Under the pieces are notes generated by a model. That model worked only from the letters and a program-made list of their open reading frames with translations, did no database searches and had not been told where the DNA came from. A stretch of 64,000 nt of DNA from Lewinellaceae bacterium (GTDB taxonomy: Bacteria; Bacteroidota; Bacteroidia; Chitinophagales; Saprospiraceae). The position numbers were made by a program, and so were the translations under genes. Every line of letters begins with the position of its first letter. The stretch's first letter is position 1. Shown here piece after piece: positions 51,300-60,261 of this stretch. The stretch lies in the NCBI GenBank assembly GCA_020636075.1, contig JACJYO010000010.1, positions 151,013 to 215,012 on the forward strand, read 5' to 3'.

Positions 51300-52730
51300 A
51301 TGTTACGAAAACTGCTAACTGCCGCTTGCCTGTTGCTTTGTGCTTTTTCCCCTGCTTTCGCTCAGCCCAACCCTGCTTCCACCAAGGTTTTGTTTCTGCT
51401 CGACGCCTCCGGCTCCATGTGGCAAAAACTGGATGGTACGTTTAAAGTTGCCATTGCCAAATCCGTATTGCAAAATTTGGTAAATGAATTGCCGGATGAT
51501 ACCCAGGCTGGCCTGATTGTATACGGGCATACGCGAAAATCTGATTGTTCGGATATTGAAACCCTGATTCCATTAGGGCCCTTGGATAAAAAGCGGTTTT
51601 CGGAACAACTGGACGGGCTTAATCCAATTGGGATGACCCCAATTGCCAAATCAATTGAGCATGCTTTGAAAATACTGCAACAGGAGTCTGATCCTGTAAC
51701 CTGCATCCTGGTAAGCGACGGTTTGGAAACCTGCTCCGGTGATGCCTGCGAATTGGTACGCCAGGCAAAAGCACAGGGAGTCAAGCTAACTATGCACGTC
51801 ATTGGTTTTGGTCTGGAAGAGAAAGACCTCTCGGCTTTGGAGTGCATTGCTCAGGCTGGTGGCGGACAATACCTCCCGGCAAATAATGCCGATGAACTGG
51901 GAAAAGCACTGAAAAAAACAGTGGAAGCCCCGCCAGCCGATGGCGGATTTTTATCTGTGAAAGCTACCCTGGACGGGCAATTAAAAGACGCTATCGTCCG
52001 GGTGTACAAAACCGGTGAAACCGCGGAAATTGCTATGGGGCGCACTTACGCGGGTGTGTCGACAAATCCGCGGACAGTTCAGTTGCCTGCCGGTTCATAC
52101 ACCGTAAAAGTGAGTGCCATGGGAATCGAGGGAAATGCAGATCAAACATTTCAGGGAGTTTTGGTCAATGGACCGGATACTACCCAACTTGCAGCCGACT
52201 TTTCACAAGTAACTGTGGAGGTGTTGGTTACCCGAAACGGGGCACTTTCAGATGGAGTAGTTTCCCTGCTCGATCCGGTAACAGGCAAAGCAGTAGCGCA
52301 AACCCGTAGCTACCGCTCGGCAAAATCAAATCCGGCCAAACTGGTTGTAATTCCCGGAGTTTACCAGGTACAAATCAAAGGCATTGAAATTGCAGGCGAT
52401 CCGGTGAAAATCTTTGATAGCCAACAAATTGCTTCAGGAAAGACGCTTTCATTCAGCCATGATTTCACTTCCGGCGAATTGAAAATCGGCGCCCGAACGG
52501 GCAGTACCCTGGTGGATGCAGCGGTGACCATTTATCAAAAAACTGATAATAAAAACATTGCCGGAGGGCGTACCTATACAAGTGCCAGTTCCAACCCCAA
52601 AAGTTTTGTTTTGGCGCCGGGGAAATACAAAGTGATAGTTAAACCTGTTCGGCCCAAAGATCTTGCTGAAAAAACACTTGAAGTCGAAGTAACAACCCAG
52701 GGAATTACGGAAAAAACGGTTGAGTGGTAA
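51300..52730 (+). CDS. Secreted vWA-domain protein with three repeat modules
   Basis: 476 residues. Signal peptide at 1-22 (LLTAACLLLCAFSPAFA). A von Willebrand A domain at ~25-205 has a full MIDAS motif (LFLLDASGSMW, NPIGMTPIA, LVSDGLETC). Three related ~85-residue modules follow from about 217, 303 and 392. Each carries RxYxxxxxNPxxxxLxPGxYxVxV (for example GRTYAGVSTNPRTVQLPAGSYTVKV), a PEGA/CNA-B-like beta-sandwich. The vWA domain should bind a protein partner through a metal ion in the periplasm or on the surface. No partner gene is adjacent. It is convergent with dnaN behind a strong terminator. Confidence 0.88.
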   Translation: MLRKLLTAACLLLCAFSPAFAQPNPASTKVLFLLDASGSMWQKLDGTFKVAIAKSVLQNLVNELPDDTQAGLIVYGHTRKSDCSDIETLIPLGPLDKKRFSEQLDGLNPIGMTPIAKSIEHALKILQQESDPVTCILVSDGLETCSGDACELVRQAKAQGVKLTMHVIGFGLEEKDLSALECIAQAGGGQYLPANNADELGKALKKTVEAPPADGGFLSVKATLDGQLKDAIVRVYKTGETAEIAMGRTYAGVSTNPRTVQLPAGSYTVKVSAMGIEGNADQTFQGVLVNGPDTTQLAADFSQVTVEVLVTRNGALSDGVVSLLDPVTGKAVAQTRSYRSAKSNPAKLVVIPGVYQVQIKGIEIAGDPVKIFDSQQIASGKTLSFSHDFTSGELKIGARTGSTLVDAAVTIYQKTDNKNIAGGRTYTSASSNPKSFVLAPGKYKVIVKPVRPKDLAEKTLEVEVTTQGITEKTVEW

Positions 52731-52753
52731 TTCCCACCTAAATCCTTACCCGC

Positions 52754-52799
52754 GAACTTGTCCAGGTTTTCGGCTCAGCATGAAAACCTGGACAAGTTC
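52754..52799. terminator. Bidirectional terminator, 17-bp perfect stem
   Basis: GAACTTGTCCAGGTTTT (52754-52770) and its exact reverse complement (52783-52799) with a 12-nt loop. It lies between the convergent vWA gene and dnaN and ends with no run longer than 4 T. The placement supports termination in both directions. Confidence 0.75.
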
Positions 52800-52806
52800 T
52801 TAAGGC

Positions 52807-53925
52807 TCAGCTGTTCAACATTACCGGCATCACCAGCATAAGGATTTCCCGGTCGTTGTTGTCTTCTTCGATCGGAGTCAGGATGCCTGCTTTTGAGGGT
52901 GTGGAGAATTCCATGCGGACTTCCTCGCTGTCGAGTGCCGTGAGCATTTCTACCAGAAATTTTGCGTTGAAGGCGATGCGCAGGGGCGTGCCTTCAAAAC
53001 TGCAGGTCATTTGCTCGGTGGCTTCGTTGGAAAAATCGAGATCCTGTGCCGAAATGGTCAGGCTTTTGTCCGAAATATCCAGGACGACCTGGTTTGTCGT
53101 TTTGTTGGCGTAAATGGCGATCCGCTTCAAGGAATTCTGAAAGTCGGCACGATTGACCGTCATGGCATTCGGGTTGTCGACGGGAATAACGGCATTGTAG
53201 TCCGGGTAACGCGCATCGATCAGGCGGCAGATCAGGTTAAAATCCCCGAAGTTGAAAAAGGCATTCGACTTGTTGAAAGCGATGGCGACAGTATCGTCGG
53301 TGGGCAAGGCGTTTTTGAGCAGGTTGAGTGCTTTTTTGGGAATGATAAACGAAGTAGCTACTTCACCGGCCAGTTGATGCGTACCGATTTTGACCAATTT
53401 GTGGGCGTCGGTAGCCACGCAGATCAGTTTGTTGAAGTCGATCTGAAAATATACGCCGGTCATAGCCGGGCGCAATTCGTCGTTTGAGGTGGCAAACACC
53501 GTTTTGTTGATGGCTTCGAGCAGATACTGGCTGCTGATTTTGACGGTGTCCGTTGTATCGGCTTCCGGGGGCGTAGGAAAATCCTCACCTTTTTCACCGG
53601 CCAGCCGGTATTTGCCATAGGATGAGGTAATCTCGATCCCAAAGTTTTCTTCATCGACGGTGAAAGTCACCGGCTGTTGAGGCAGGGCCTTCAAGGTTTC
53701 CAACAGGATTTTTGCCGGAACAGCAATGGTGAAATCATTATCCGCCAGGACTTCAATGGTAGTGGAAATGCTGGTTTCCAGGTCGGTAGCGGTAATAGTA
53801 AGTTTTTTGTTTTCTATGGAAAAAAGGAAGTCCTCCAAAATTGGCAATACCGGGTTGGAGCCGATAGCGCCGGAGGCCACTTGCAATTGCTTCAGAAGTT
53901 CGGAAGAAGAAACACTGAATTTCAT
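52807..53925 (-). CDS. dnaN: DNA polymerase III beta subunit (sliding clamp)
   Basis: 372 residues, the typical length. Three repeated clamp folds. Recognisable segments: MKFSVSSSELLKQLQVASGAIGSNPVLPILEDFLF at the N-terminus; FPTPPEADTTDTVKIS, MTGVYFQID and ATDAHKLVKI in the middle; RIAIYANKTTNQVVLDIS and the C-terminal MLVMPVML. The ring dimer holds the replicative polymerase on DNA. The gene is not next to dnaA, gyrB or recF, which is common in Bacteroidota. A TATTTTTG box lies 81 bp upstream. Confidence 0.98.
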   Translation of the reverse strand: MKFSVSSSELLKQLQVASGAIGSNPVLPILEDFLFSIENKKLTITATDLETSISTTIEVLADNDFTIAVPAKILLETLKALPQQPVTFTVDEENFGIEITSSYGKYRLAGEKGEDFPTPPEADTTDTVKISSQYLLEAINKTVFATSNDELRPAMTGVYFQIDFNKLICVATDAHKLVKIGTHQLAGEVATSFIIPKKALNLLKNALPTDDTVAIAFNKSNAFFNFGDFNLICRLIDARYPDYNAVIPVDNPNAMTVNRADFQNSLKRIAIYANKTTNQVVLDISDKSLTISAQDLDFSNEATEQMTCSFEGTPLRIAFNAKFLVEMLTALDSEEVRMEFSTPSKAGILTPIEEDNNDREILMLVMPVMLNS

Positions 53926-54006
53926 TGGATGTTATTTGATTGAGTATGCCTTAAAAAGGGCAAAATTATTCGTTGGAATGGTTTTTATTCAAATTTCGGG
54001 CCGTTG

Positions 54007-54014
54007 CAAAAATA
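54007..54014 (-). promoter_or_regulatory. -7 box (TATTTTTG) for dnaN
   Basis: Exact TAnnTTTG match on the minus strand, 81 bp upstream of the dnaN ATG, in the divergent gap with the M16 gene. Confidence 0.45.
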
Positions 54015-54051
54015 CATCCTCCGAACCGGCTTTTTGTGGAAAAAAACTAAC

Positions 54052-54070
54052 ATTCTGTTAATAACAGAAT
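54052..54070. promoter_or_regulatory. Palindromic operator-like site
   Basis: ATTCTGTTA-A-TAACAGAAT: two 9-bp arms with one central base, perfectly symmetric. It lies 4 bp upstream of the TACCTTTG box of the M16-like gene, in the spacer where RNA polymerase binds. This is the shape and place of a repressor site for a dimeric regulator. The regulator is unknown. Confidence 0.55.
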
Positions 54071-54074
54071 CCCG

Positions 54075-54082
54075 TACCTTTG
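54075..54082 (+). promoter_or_regulatory. -7 box (TACCTTTG) for the M16-like gene
   Basis: Exact TAnnTTTG match 39 bp upstream of the ATG at 54122, overlapped upstream by a perfect 19-bp palindrome. Confidence 0.55.
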
Positions 54083-54121
54083 CCCACCACCCCGGAAAAT
54101 TAGGCTTCATAACTGTATTTT

Positions 54122-55432
54122 ATGCCCACAACTCCCATAAAAAATCCTACCAAAACAGCGTCTAAAATGCGTCGGAGCGCTCCACACATCCGGGAGGTCA
54201 GTCAATTGACTTTGCCGTTACCCAAAGTCATTCGTTTGGATAACGGATTGCCGGTATACGTGCTGGATTTTCCGGAACAGGAGATTTTGAAACTGGAGGT
54301 CGTGTACAATGCCGGCCGGCCAGCGGAAACAAAGCGGTTGGTCGCCCGGGCTACAGCGCGCATGGTGCAAGAAGGCACCCGGCAAAAAAGCGCCGCAGTT
54401 ATTGCCGAATTGATCGACTTCTATGGAGGTTCGTTGAGTATACCAACAAATCTCGACAGCGCCAATTTTCTACTGTTTACACTGCACCGGCATGCTGAAA
54501 AACTGGTTCCGGTGTTTGCCGAACTTTTGCATGAACCGGCATTCCCTGAAAATGAACTGGAGACATTCAAGCGCGCCAGTGCCCGTTCACTGGCCATCGA
54601 CCTGGACAAGGAAGAGGTGCTTGCCTACCGTAAAATCACCGAGTTGATCTTTGGCCCTGACCACCCGTACGGCTACAATTCGACGCCGGCCGACTATGCC
54701 GCATTGCAGCAAGCCGACCTGATCCGGCATTTTGAGCGTTGGTTCACCCCGGCAAATTGCAGGATTTTTGCCAGTGGCCGTGTGGATCATGGTGTTCGGT
54801 ACCTGCTCAACCAATACTTTGGTCAGGAACGCCGTGACGGCGCCGCGCTGGCTGTTTCTCCAATGGCTCCGAAATATGTGGCACAGACCATCCCTCTGAA
54901 ACATCCGGGTTCACTGCAAACTGCCGTCAAGATCGGGCGGCCGCTCTTTTCGCGCCGGCATCCCGATTACAACGGCATGTATGTGCTCAATACCATTTTG
55001 GGCGGATATTTTGGCTCCCGGCTCATGCGGAACATTCGTGAAAAGCGCGGGTATACCTACAATATCTATTCTACCGTCGATGCCATGTTGCACGATGGTT
55101 GCTTCTATATTGCAACTGAAGTAGACAATTCAAAAGTTCGCGCCACGATCAAGCAGATTTTTGCCGAGATGGAGCGGTTGTGCGAGGAACCCATCCCGGA
55201 TGCCGAACTGAGTATGGTGCGCAACTACTTGCTTGGCATGTTGTTAAACGGCCTGGACGGCCCGCTGAATATTTCCGATGTGATCAAAACCCTGGTAACG
55301 GAAGACCTCCCGCTTGACGCTTTCGACGGCTTGGTGCATACTATTCGGACAATTACGCCCAAACAACTTCAAAAGCTTGCGCGGCGGTATTTTAAAACGG
55401 CTGATTTTAGCGTTGTCACCGTTGGAAAATGA
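54122..55432 (+). CDS. M16 (pitrilysin/MPP)-family protein without zinc motif
   Basis: 436 residues, a two-half M16B subunit. The N-terminal half shows the fold (LDNGLPVYVLDFPEQEILKLEVVYNAGRPAE, YGGSLSIPTNLDSANFLLFTL, HPYGYNSTPADYAAL). Where active members have HxxEH it reads LVARATARMVQEGT, so no zinc can bind. The C-terminal half has the conserved substrate-binding Arg/Tyr pair in RNIREKRGYTYNIYS. It therefore resembles the non-catalytic subunit of M16B heterodimers. No signal peptide is obvious and no active partner is adjacent. Confidence 0.9.
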   Translation: MPTTPIKNPTKTASKMRRSAPHIREVSQLTLPLPKVIRLDNGLPVYVLDFPEQEILKLEVVYNAGRPAETKRLVARATARMVQEGTRQKSAAVIAELIDFYGGSLSIPTNLDSANFLLFTLHRHAEKLVPVFAELLHEPAFPENELETFKRASARSLAIDLDKEEVLAYRKITELIFGPDHPYGYNSTPADYAALQQADLIRHFERWFTPANCRIFASGRVDHGVRYLLNQYFGQERRDGAALAVSPMAPKYVAQTIPLKHPGSLQTAVKIGRPLFSRRHPDYNGMYVLNTILGGYFGSRLMRNIREKRGYTYNIYSTVDAMLHDGCFYIATEVDNSKVRATIKQIFAEMERLCEEPIPDAELSMVRNYLLGMLLNGLDGPLNISDVIKTLVTEDLPLDAFDGLVHTIRTITPKQLQKLARRYFKTADFSVVTVGK

Positions 55433-55690
55433 GGAGAACAACCAAGCAATTTGTACTGTTGCCACAGGAAAAAACGACTTGATTTGTCTGCATCAATCCG
55501 GGGTGTACAGCATTTTACAACTTTACTTCCGGGAAAACCCTGAAAAATGCATTCTTTTGAAGGAAATTACAGGAAAATTTAAATTTTGCAATTGCATTTC
55601 CGTGTTCAGTTTTCAAAAATTCATGTGTAGTTTTGCGCGCTTTTAAGCGTAAGTTGCATTTTTTCCGAAGAACTTTAAATCTGATATACT
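55433..55690. other. Intergenic region upstream of mreB
   Basis: 258 bp, AT-rich, with the mreB -7 box at 55628-55635. Nothing else was recognised. Confidence 0.5.
55628..55635 (+). promoter_or_regulatory. -7 box (TAGTTTTG) for mreB
   Basis: Exact TAnnTTTG match 55 bp upstream of the mreB TTG start, giving a leader of about 50 nt for the mreBCD-mrdA operon. Confidence 0.5.
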
Positions 55691-56722
55691 TTGAACTTTT
55701 TCAAATTTTTTAAGCAGGAATTGGCGGTGGACTTGGGTACGGCCAATACGCTCATCATGATGGATGACCAGGTGGTGGTGGATGAGCCCTCCATTGTAGC
55801 CACGGACCGTCGCACCGGACAGACCATTGCCATCGGACACCGGGCTATGCAAATGCACGAAAAAACGCACGATAATATCAAAACGGTGCGTCCATTGAAG
55901 GATGGCGTGATTGCCGATTTCCAGGCCGCGGAAGCCATGATTCAAAGCATGATCCAAATGGTGGGAAAACGCAGCTCCCTGTTTGGTTATCTGAAAATGG
56001 TTATTTGTATTCCAAGTGGCATTACGGAAGTTGAAAAACGCGCTGTTTTTGACTCTGCCGACCACGTGGATAGCAAGGAAACATACCTGATCCATGAGCC
56101 CATGGCCGCGGCCCTGGGAATTGGTCTGAACATTGAAGAGCCGATCGGGAATATGATTATTGATATAGGTGGCGGTACCACCGAAATTGCGGTGATTGCA
56201 CTTTCCGGTATTGTCTGCGACCAGTCGATTCGTATTGCCGGTGATGAGCTCACCAATGATATCATGAGCTATATGAAGCGTGAACACAATATTCTTATTG
56301 GTGAACGCACTGCTGAGCAAATCAAAATCCACGTTGGTTCCGCTTTGCACGAATTGGAAAATCCGCCGGAGGATTACGCGGTAAATGGCCGTGATTTGAT
56401 GACGGGCATTCCGAAACAGATCAAGGTTAGCTACCAGGAAGTTGCTTATGCCCTGGACAAAAGCATTAGCAAAATTGAGGACGCTGTGTTGAAAGCGCTC
56501 GAAATGACACCGCCGGAATTGGCTTCAGATATCTACAAAACGGGCTTGTACCTCACCGGTGGCGGGGCTTTGCTCCGCGGTTTGGCCGGCCGGCTGGAGC
56601 AAAAAACAAAACTACAGGTGCATGTGCCTGAAGATCCGCTGCGCGCAGTAGTGCGGGGCACGGGCATGGCACTCAAGGGGACACACAAATTTTCCTTTTT
56701 GATTGACCGGAAGAGTGTTTAA
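55691..56722 (+). CDS. mreB: Rod-shape determining actin homologue MreB
   Basis: 343 residues from a TTG start, which gives the expected N-terminus (NFFKFFKQELAVDLGTANTLI) with an amphipathic membrane-binding helix and phosphate-1 loop. Other motifs: HEPMAAALGIG, MIIDIGGGTTEIAVI (phosphate 2), YLTGGGALLRGLAGRL. It forms ATP-dependent filaments under the inner membrane that guide cell-wall elongation. It is first in the order mreB-mreC-mreD-mrdA. Confidence 0.97.
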   Translation: MNFFKFFKQELAVDLGTANTLIMMDDQVVVDEPSIVATDRRTGQTIAIGHRAMQMHEKTHDNIKTVRPLKDGVIADFQAAEAMIQSMIQMVGKRSSLFGYLKMVICIPSGITEVEKRAVFDSADHVDSKETYLIHEPMAAALGIGLNIEEPIGNMIIDIGGGTTEIAVIALSGIVCDQSIRIAGDELTNDIMSYMKREHNILIGERTAEQIKIHVGSALHELENPPEDYAVNGRDLMTGIPKQIKVSYQEVAYALDKSISKIEDAVLKALEMTPPELASDIYKTGLYLTGGGALLRGLAGRLEQKTKLQVHVPEDPLRAVVRGTGMALKGTHKFSFLIDRKSV

Positions 56723-56844
56723 CTGGATAGCGCCACACTCAGATCCCAGAGACTTGTCGGCCCTGTTTTCTAAAGCCAACACGCTATAATTATTATACCC
56801 GGGGTTGTGCCTTTTTGCAACAACAACTCCCGTTTTTACATACT

Positions 56845-57705
56845 ATGCACTCCATAATACAACTCTTTATCAGGCATGGCGGTTTGCTCACGCTGGTTGT
56901 AGTGGAGGTGTTTTGTTTTTTTCTCATCGCCTCCTATAACCCTACCCAAGGGCAGATTTCAGAAGCGAGCTGGACCCGGTACTCCGGAACTATGCTCAAT
57001 TGGAAGCGATCCTTTCTGGATTATTTCAACCTTAAAGACGAGAACATTCGCCTGCGCCTGGAAAATGCCCGGCTGCAATCCCAATTGGCAAATTCCCGGA
57101 TCATTGAAGTGCCAACACTGGATACCGTGACGCGAAATGTACTGGCCGATACGCTGGAAAATAAACTTATCCGTCCGGAATATCAAATGATTAGTGGGCG
57201 CGTGATCAGCAACACCATCGCTGTTGGGAATAACTGGATGATCATCAACCGTGGAAAAGAAGATGGCGTGGAACCCAATTCCGGTGTTATTACCCGGTCG
57301 GGAGTAGCAGGTGTGGTGCGCCATGTCTCTGACCATTTTTCCCTGGCAATGTCGGTATTGCACCGACAAACTAAAATTTCAGCGGCGTTGAAAGGCTACC
57401 ATTATTTCGGCTCGCTGGTCTGGGAAGGGAGTAACCCGGAGTACATGAGCCTGACGGATATTCCTTACCACATTCCGGTAAAACAGGGCGACACCGTGTT
57501 GGTCAGCAATTACACGCTGCTTTTTCCGGAAGGACACATGGCCGGGATTGTGGATAAAGCCTATCGGGAACCCGGAAGTAATTTTTTAAATATCCGGGTC
57601 AAATTAAGCCAAAGCCCTGCCGATATCAATACGGTTTACATCGTTACAAACAGGTATGCGGCAGAACTGCGCCAATTGCAAGAGGAGGTAAAGGATGAAC
57701 AGTAA
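56845..57705 (+). CDS. mreC: Rod-shape determining protein MreC
   Basis: 286 residues from the ATG at 56845. One N-terminal membrane segment (GGLLTLVVVEVFCFFLIASY), a coiled-coil (LKDENIRLRLENARLQSQL), then the periplasmic beta-barrel pair with GRVISNTIAVGNNWMIINRGKEDGVEPNSGVIT. It links MreB to the periplasmic synthases and stimulates PBP2. It overlaps mreD by 11 bp. Confidence 0.95.
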   Translation: MHSIIQLFIRHGGLLTLVVVEVFCFFLIASYNPTQGQISEASWTRYSGTMLNWKRSFLDYFNLKDENIRLRLENARLQSQLANSRIIEVPTLDTVTRNVLADTLENKLIRPEYQMISGRVISNTIAVGNNWMIINRGKEDGVEPNSGVITRSGVAGVVRHVSDHFSLAMSVLHRQTKISAALKGYHYFGSLVWEGSNPEYMSLTDIPYHIPVKQGDTVLVSNYTLLFPEGHMAGIVDKAYREPGSNFLNIRVKLSQSPADINTVYIVTNRYAAELRQLQEEVKDEQ

Positions 57706-58219
57706 ACTTTTTTTGCCCAACCTTTGGCGATTTATTTGGTTGGTGGCCATTCAGGTGATTGTGCTTTCAGAAGCTTCCCTTACTGCCGATGGCTATTGCA
57801 ATGTGCTGGCTTACCCGTTGTTCATTTTGTTTTTGCCGATCCAAATACCAACACCAATTGCTGTTTTTCTGGGCTTTTTGGTCGGAATGACGGTGGATGT
57901 TTTCACCGGAACCATCGGCATTAATGCCAGTGCAGGCGCCTTGTCGGGTTACACCCGTGCAATTATTCTGAAGCGTTTTGCACCGCGTGGAGAATTTACA
58001 GGAAAGGAACCAATTCCATCGCCGGAATACTTTGGCTGGCGCTGGTTCCTGATTGTGGCGTCCATATTTTTTGGTATCCACATATTTTGGTACTTTTCCA
58101 TGGCATATTTCACACCGGTTTATTTGTTTGCGAAAATTTTACCCCAGGCTCTGCTTGGATGGATTTTCACCATGCTGGTGGTAATCGTGTTGACACGTTT
58201 GTTTCACCCGAAAATATAA
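57695..58219 (+). CDS. mreD: Rod-shape determining protein MreD
   Basis: 174 residues with about five membrane segments (FIWLVAIQVIVLSEASL, PLFILFLPIQIPTPIAVFLGFLVGMTVDVFTG, FLIVASIFFGIHIFWYF, WIFTMLVVIVLTRLF). Size, hydropathy and position between mreC (11-bp overlap) and mrdA (9-bp gap) identify it. MreD joins MreC and PBP2 in the elongasome. Confidence 0.92.
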   Translation: MNSKLFLPNLWRFIWLVAIQVIVLSEASLTADGYCNVLAYPLFILFLPIQIPTPIAVFLGFLVGMTVDVFTGTIGINASAGALSGYTRAIILKRFAPRGEFTGKEPIPSPEYFGWRWFLIVASIFFGIHIFWYFSMAYFTPVYLFAKILPQALLGWIFTMLVVIVLTRLFHPKI

Positions 58220-58228
58220 TTCTTAACT

Positions 58229-60220
58229 ATGGCAGACTATCTGCGCGAACGACAGCGAACAATCCAATGGGTTATTCTGGCTTGCTCCCTGGCCTTGCTG
58301 GTTAAAGCAGCTCAGATCCAGCTGCTTGATGATTCGTTTAAGCGACGTGCAGATGCCACTACGGTTGAGAAGATGACGATTTACCCGCCCCGGGGGCTCG
58401 TGTTTGATCGCAATGGCGATCTGATCGTCAATAACAATGCGATGTACGATCTGATGGTAACCTTTAATCAGATCGATCCTGAAATGGATACGCTCAAACT
58501 CTGCCGGTTACTGGATATTACCAAGGCAGATTTTGAACAGCTGCTTGACAAGCCGTGGTCGACCGGGAAATACTCCCGTTCCGTGCCGTTTGTTTTTATG
58601 AAAAAACTCTCCACCGTAACCTATGCGCGCTTGCAGGAATGTTTGTACCAGTTTCCGGGGTTCTTCGTTCAGGTGCGCAATATCCGTGGGTATCCGCATG
58701 CTGTAGGGGCGCATTTGCTGGGCTACATCAATGAAGTGGATCCGCGGGATATCGAAAAAGGTGGCGGGGTGTATGTTTCCGGCGATTACATCGGTGCAAG
58801 TGGTATGGAATCCGAATATGAAAACCGACTGCGTGGCGAAAAAGGGTATGCCTTTTTGCTTAAAGACAATTTGGGTCGGATTGTCGGGGAGTTTGAAAAC
58901 GGCAATTTTGACACCCTGCCTGCCAGTGGCGATGACCTGATCTCGTCGATTGACGTGCGCCTGCAAGCCTATGGCGAACAACTCATGCAGAATAAAACAG
59001 GGAGCGTAGTAGCCATTGAACCTGAAACCGGTGAAATACTGGCCATGGTCAGTACGCCAACCTATGACCCAAATGACCTGACTATGACCCAGGACCGCGG
59101 CCCGGTATTCAGCCGCCTGCTGACCGATCCACTCAAACCCTTTTTCGACCGAACGGTCATGGCCAAGTATCCGCCCGGGTCAATATTCAAAACCGTTGTA
59201 ACACTGATTGGCCTCCAGGAAGGAACGCTAAATCCCAATGCCGGTGTAAGCTGCAACGGAGGGTACTTCTACGCCGGCCGGCTGTACAAATGCCACCACC
59301 ACAGCCATGTGGGTAATGTGGTTGATGCGCTGGCCTATTCCTGCAATACATTTTATTTCAGCGAATTCCGCGATGCAGTCGACAAATTTGGCTTCTCCAA
59401 TCCACAAGCGGGTTTGGATATGTTTGTCAAATATTGCCACCAACTCGGCCTGGGCCGTCAACTTGGCGTGGATTACCCCAATGAAAGCGCCGGCAATATC
59501 CCGGACTCCAAATATTACGACCGCATTTACCCACGCAAGCTCGGTGGCTGGCGCTCGCCCACCATCATGTCGGTCGGAATCGGGCAGGGCGAATTACAAT
59601 TGACCACCTTGCAAATGGCGAACCTCGCCGCTTGCATTGCCAACCGCGGTTTTTGGTACCCGCCACACCTGGCCAAGCGTTTTCTCTCGGGGGGCAAGAT
59701 TCCAGAAGAATTCCTGACACCTCAAGAAGTCAGTATTGATAAACAATATTTTGAAATGGTTGTGGAGGGAATGGCTCAGTGTGTGAATCGCGGTACTGCA
59801 CGCTCTTGCGCTATTCCCGATATTCAGGTATGTGGGAAAACAGGTACCAGCCAAAACCCGCACGGGGACGACCACTCAGTATTTTTTGCGTTTGCACCAA
59901 AGGATAAACCCAAAATTGCCATTGCCGTGTACGTTGAAAACGCCACTTGGGGTGCCACCTATGCAGCGCCGATCGCCAGTTTGATGATCGAAAAATACCT
60001 CAACGACAGCATTGCACCTTCGCGTAAGCACATGGAAGAGCGCATGTTCAACGCCAACCTTACCGACAAATACCTGGAAAACATTCGCAGGGCAGCTGCC
60101 AAAGTTGAAAAGGCCAAGCCGGCGCCGGAACTACCTTCGCCCGATGTGCCTACAGATGAACCGCCGGCTAAGTCGCCTGCTACGACGAGCATCGATACAC
60201 GGCCTCGTACGCGACGGTAG
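58229..60220 (+). CDS. mrdA: Penicillin-binding protein 2, MrdA
   Basis: 663 residues. A single membrane anchor near the N-terminus (WVILACSLALLVKAAQIQL), a dimerisation domain beginning YPPRGLVFDRNGDLIVNN, and a transpeptidase domain. The active-site triad motifs are SxxK (PPGSIFK, Ser about 318), SxN (YSCNTF) and KTG (CGKTGTSQNPHG). It cross-links peptidoglycan for elongation, normally with the glycosyltransferase RodA. The C-terminal ~40 residues are a Pro/Ala/Lys-rich tail. rodA does not follow. Confidence 0.97.
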   Translation: MADYLRERQRTIQWVILACSLALLVKAAQIQLLDDSFKRRADATTVEKMTIYPPRGLVFDRNGDLIVNNNAMYDLMVTFNQIDPEMDTLKLCRLLDITKADFEQLLDKPWSTGKYSRSVPFVFMKKLSTVTYARLQECLYQFPGFFVQVRNIRGYPHAVGAHLLGYINEVDPRDIEKGGGVYVSGDYIGASGMESEYENRLRGEKGYAFLLKDNLGRIVGEFENGNFDTLPASGDDLISSIDVRLQAYGEQLMQNKTGSVVAIEPETGEILAMVSTPTYDPNDLTMTQDRGPVFSRLLTDPLKPFFDRTVMAKYPPGSIFKTVVTLIGLQEGTLNPNAGVSCNGGYFYAGRLYKCHHHSHVGNVVDALAYSCNTFYFSEFRDAVDKFGFSNPQAGLDMFVKYCHQLGLGRQLGVDYPNESAGNIPDSKYYDRIYPRKLGGWRSPTIMSVGIGQGELQLTTLQMANLAACIANRGFWYPPHLAKRFLSGGKIPEEFLTPQEVSIDKQYFEMVVEGMAQCVNRGTARSCAIPDIQVCGKTGTSQNPHGDDHSVFFAFAPKDKPKIAIAVYVENATWGATYAAPIASLMIEKYLNDSIAPSRKHMEERMFNANLTDKYLENIRRAAAKVEKAKPAPELPSPDVPTDEPPAKSPATTSIDTRPRTRR

Positions 60221-60261
60221 CGTTTTTTGTAAACTTTTCTGTGGGTATTACGACCAATCTA

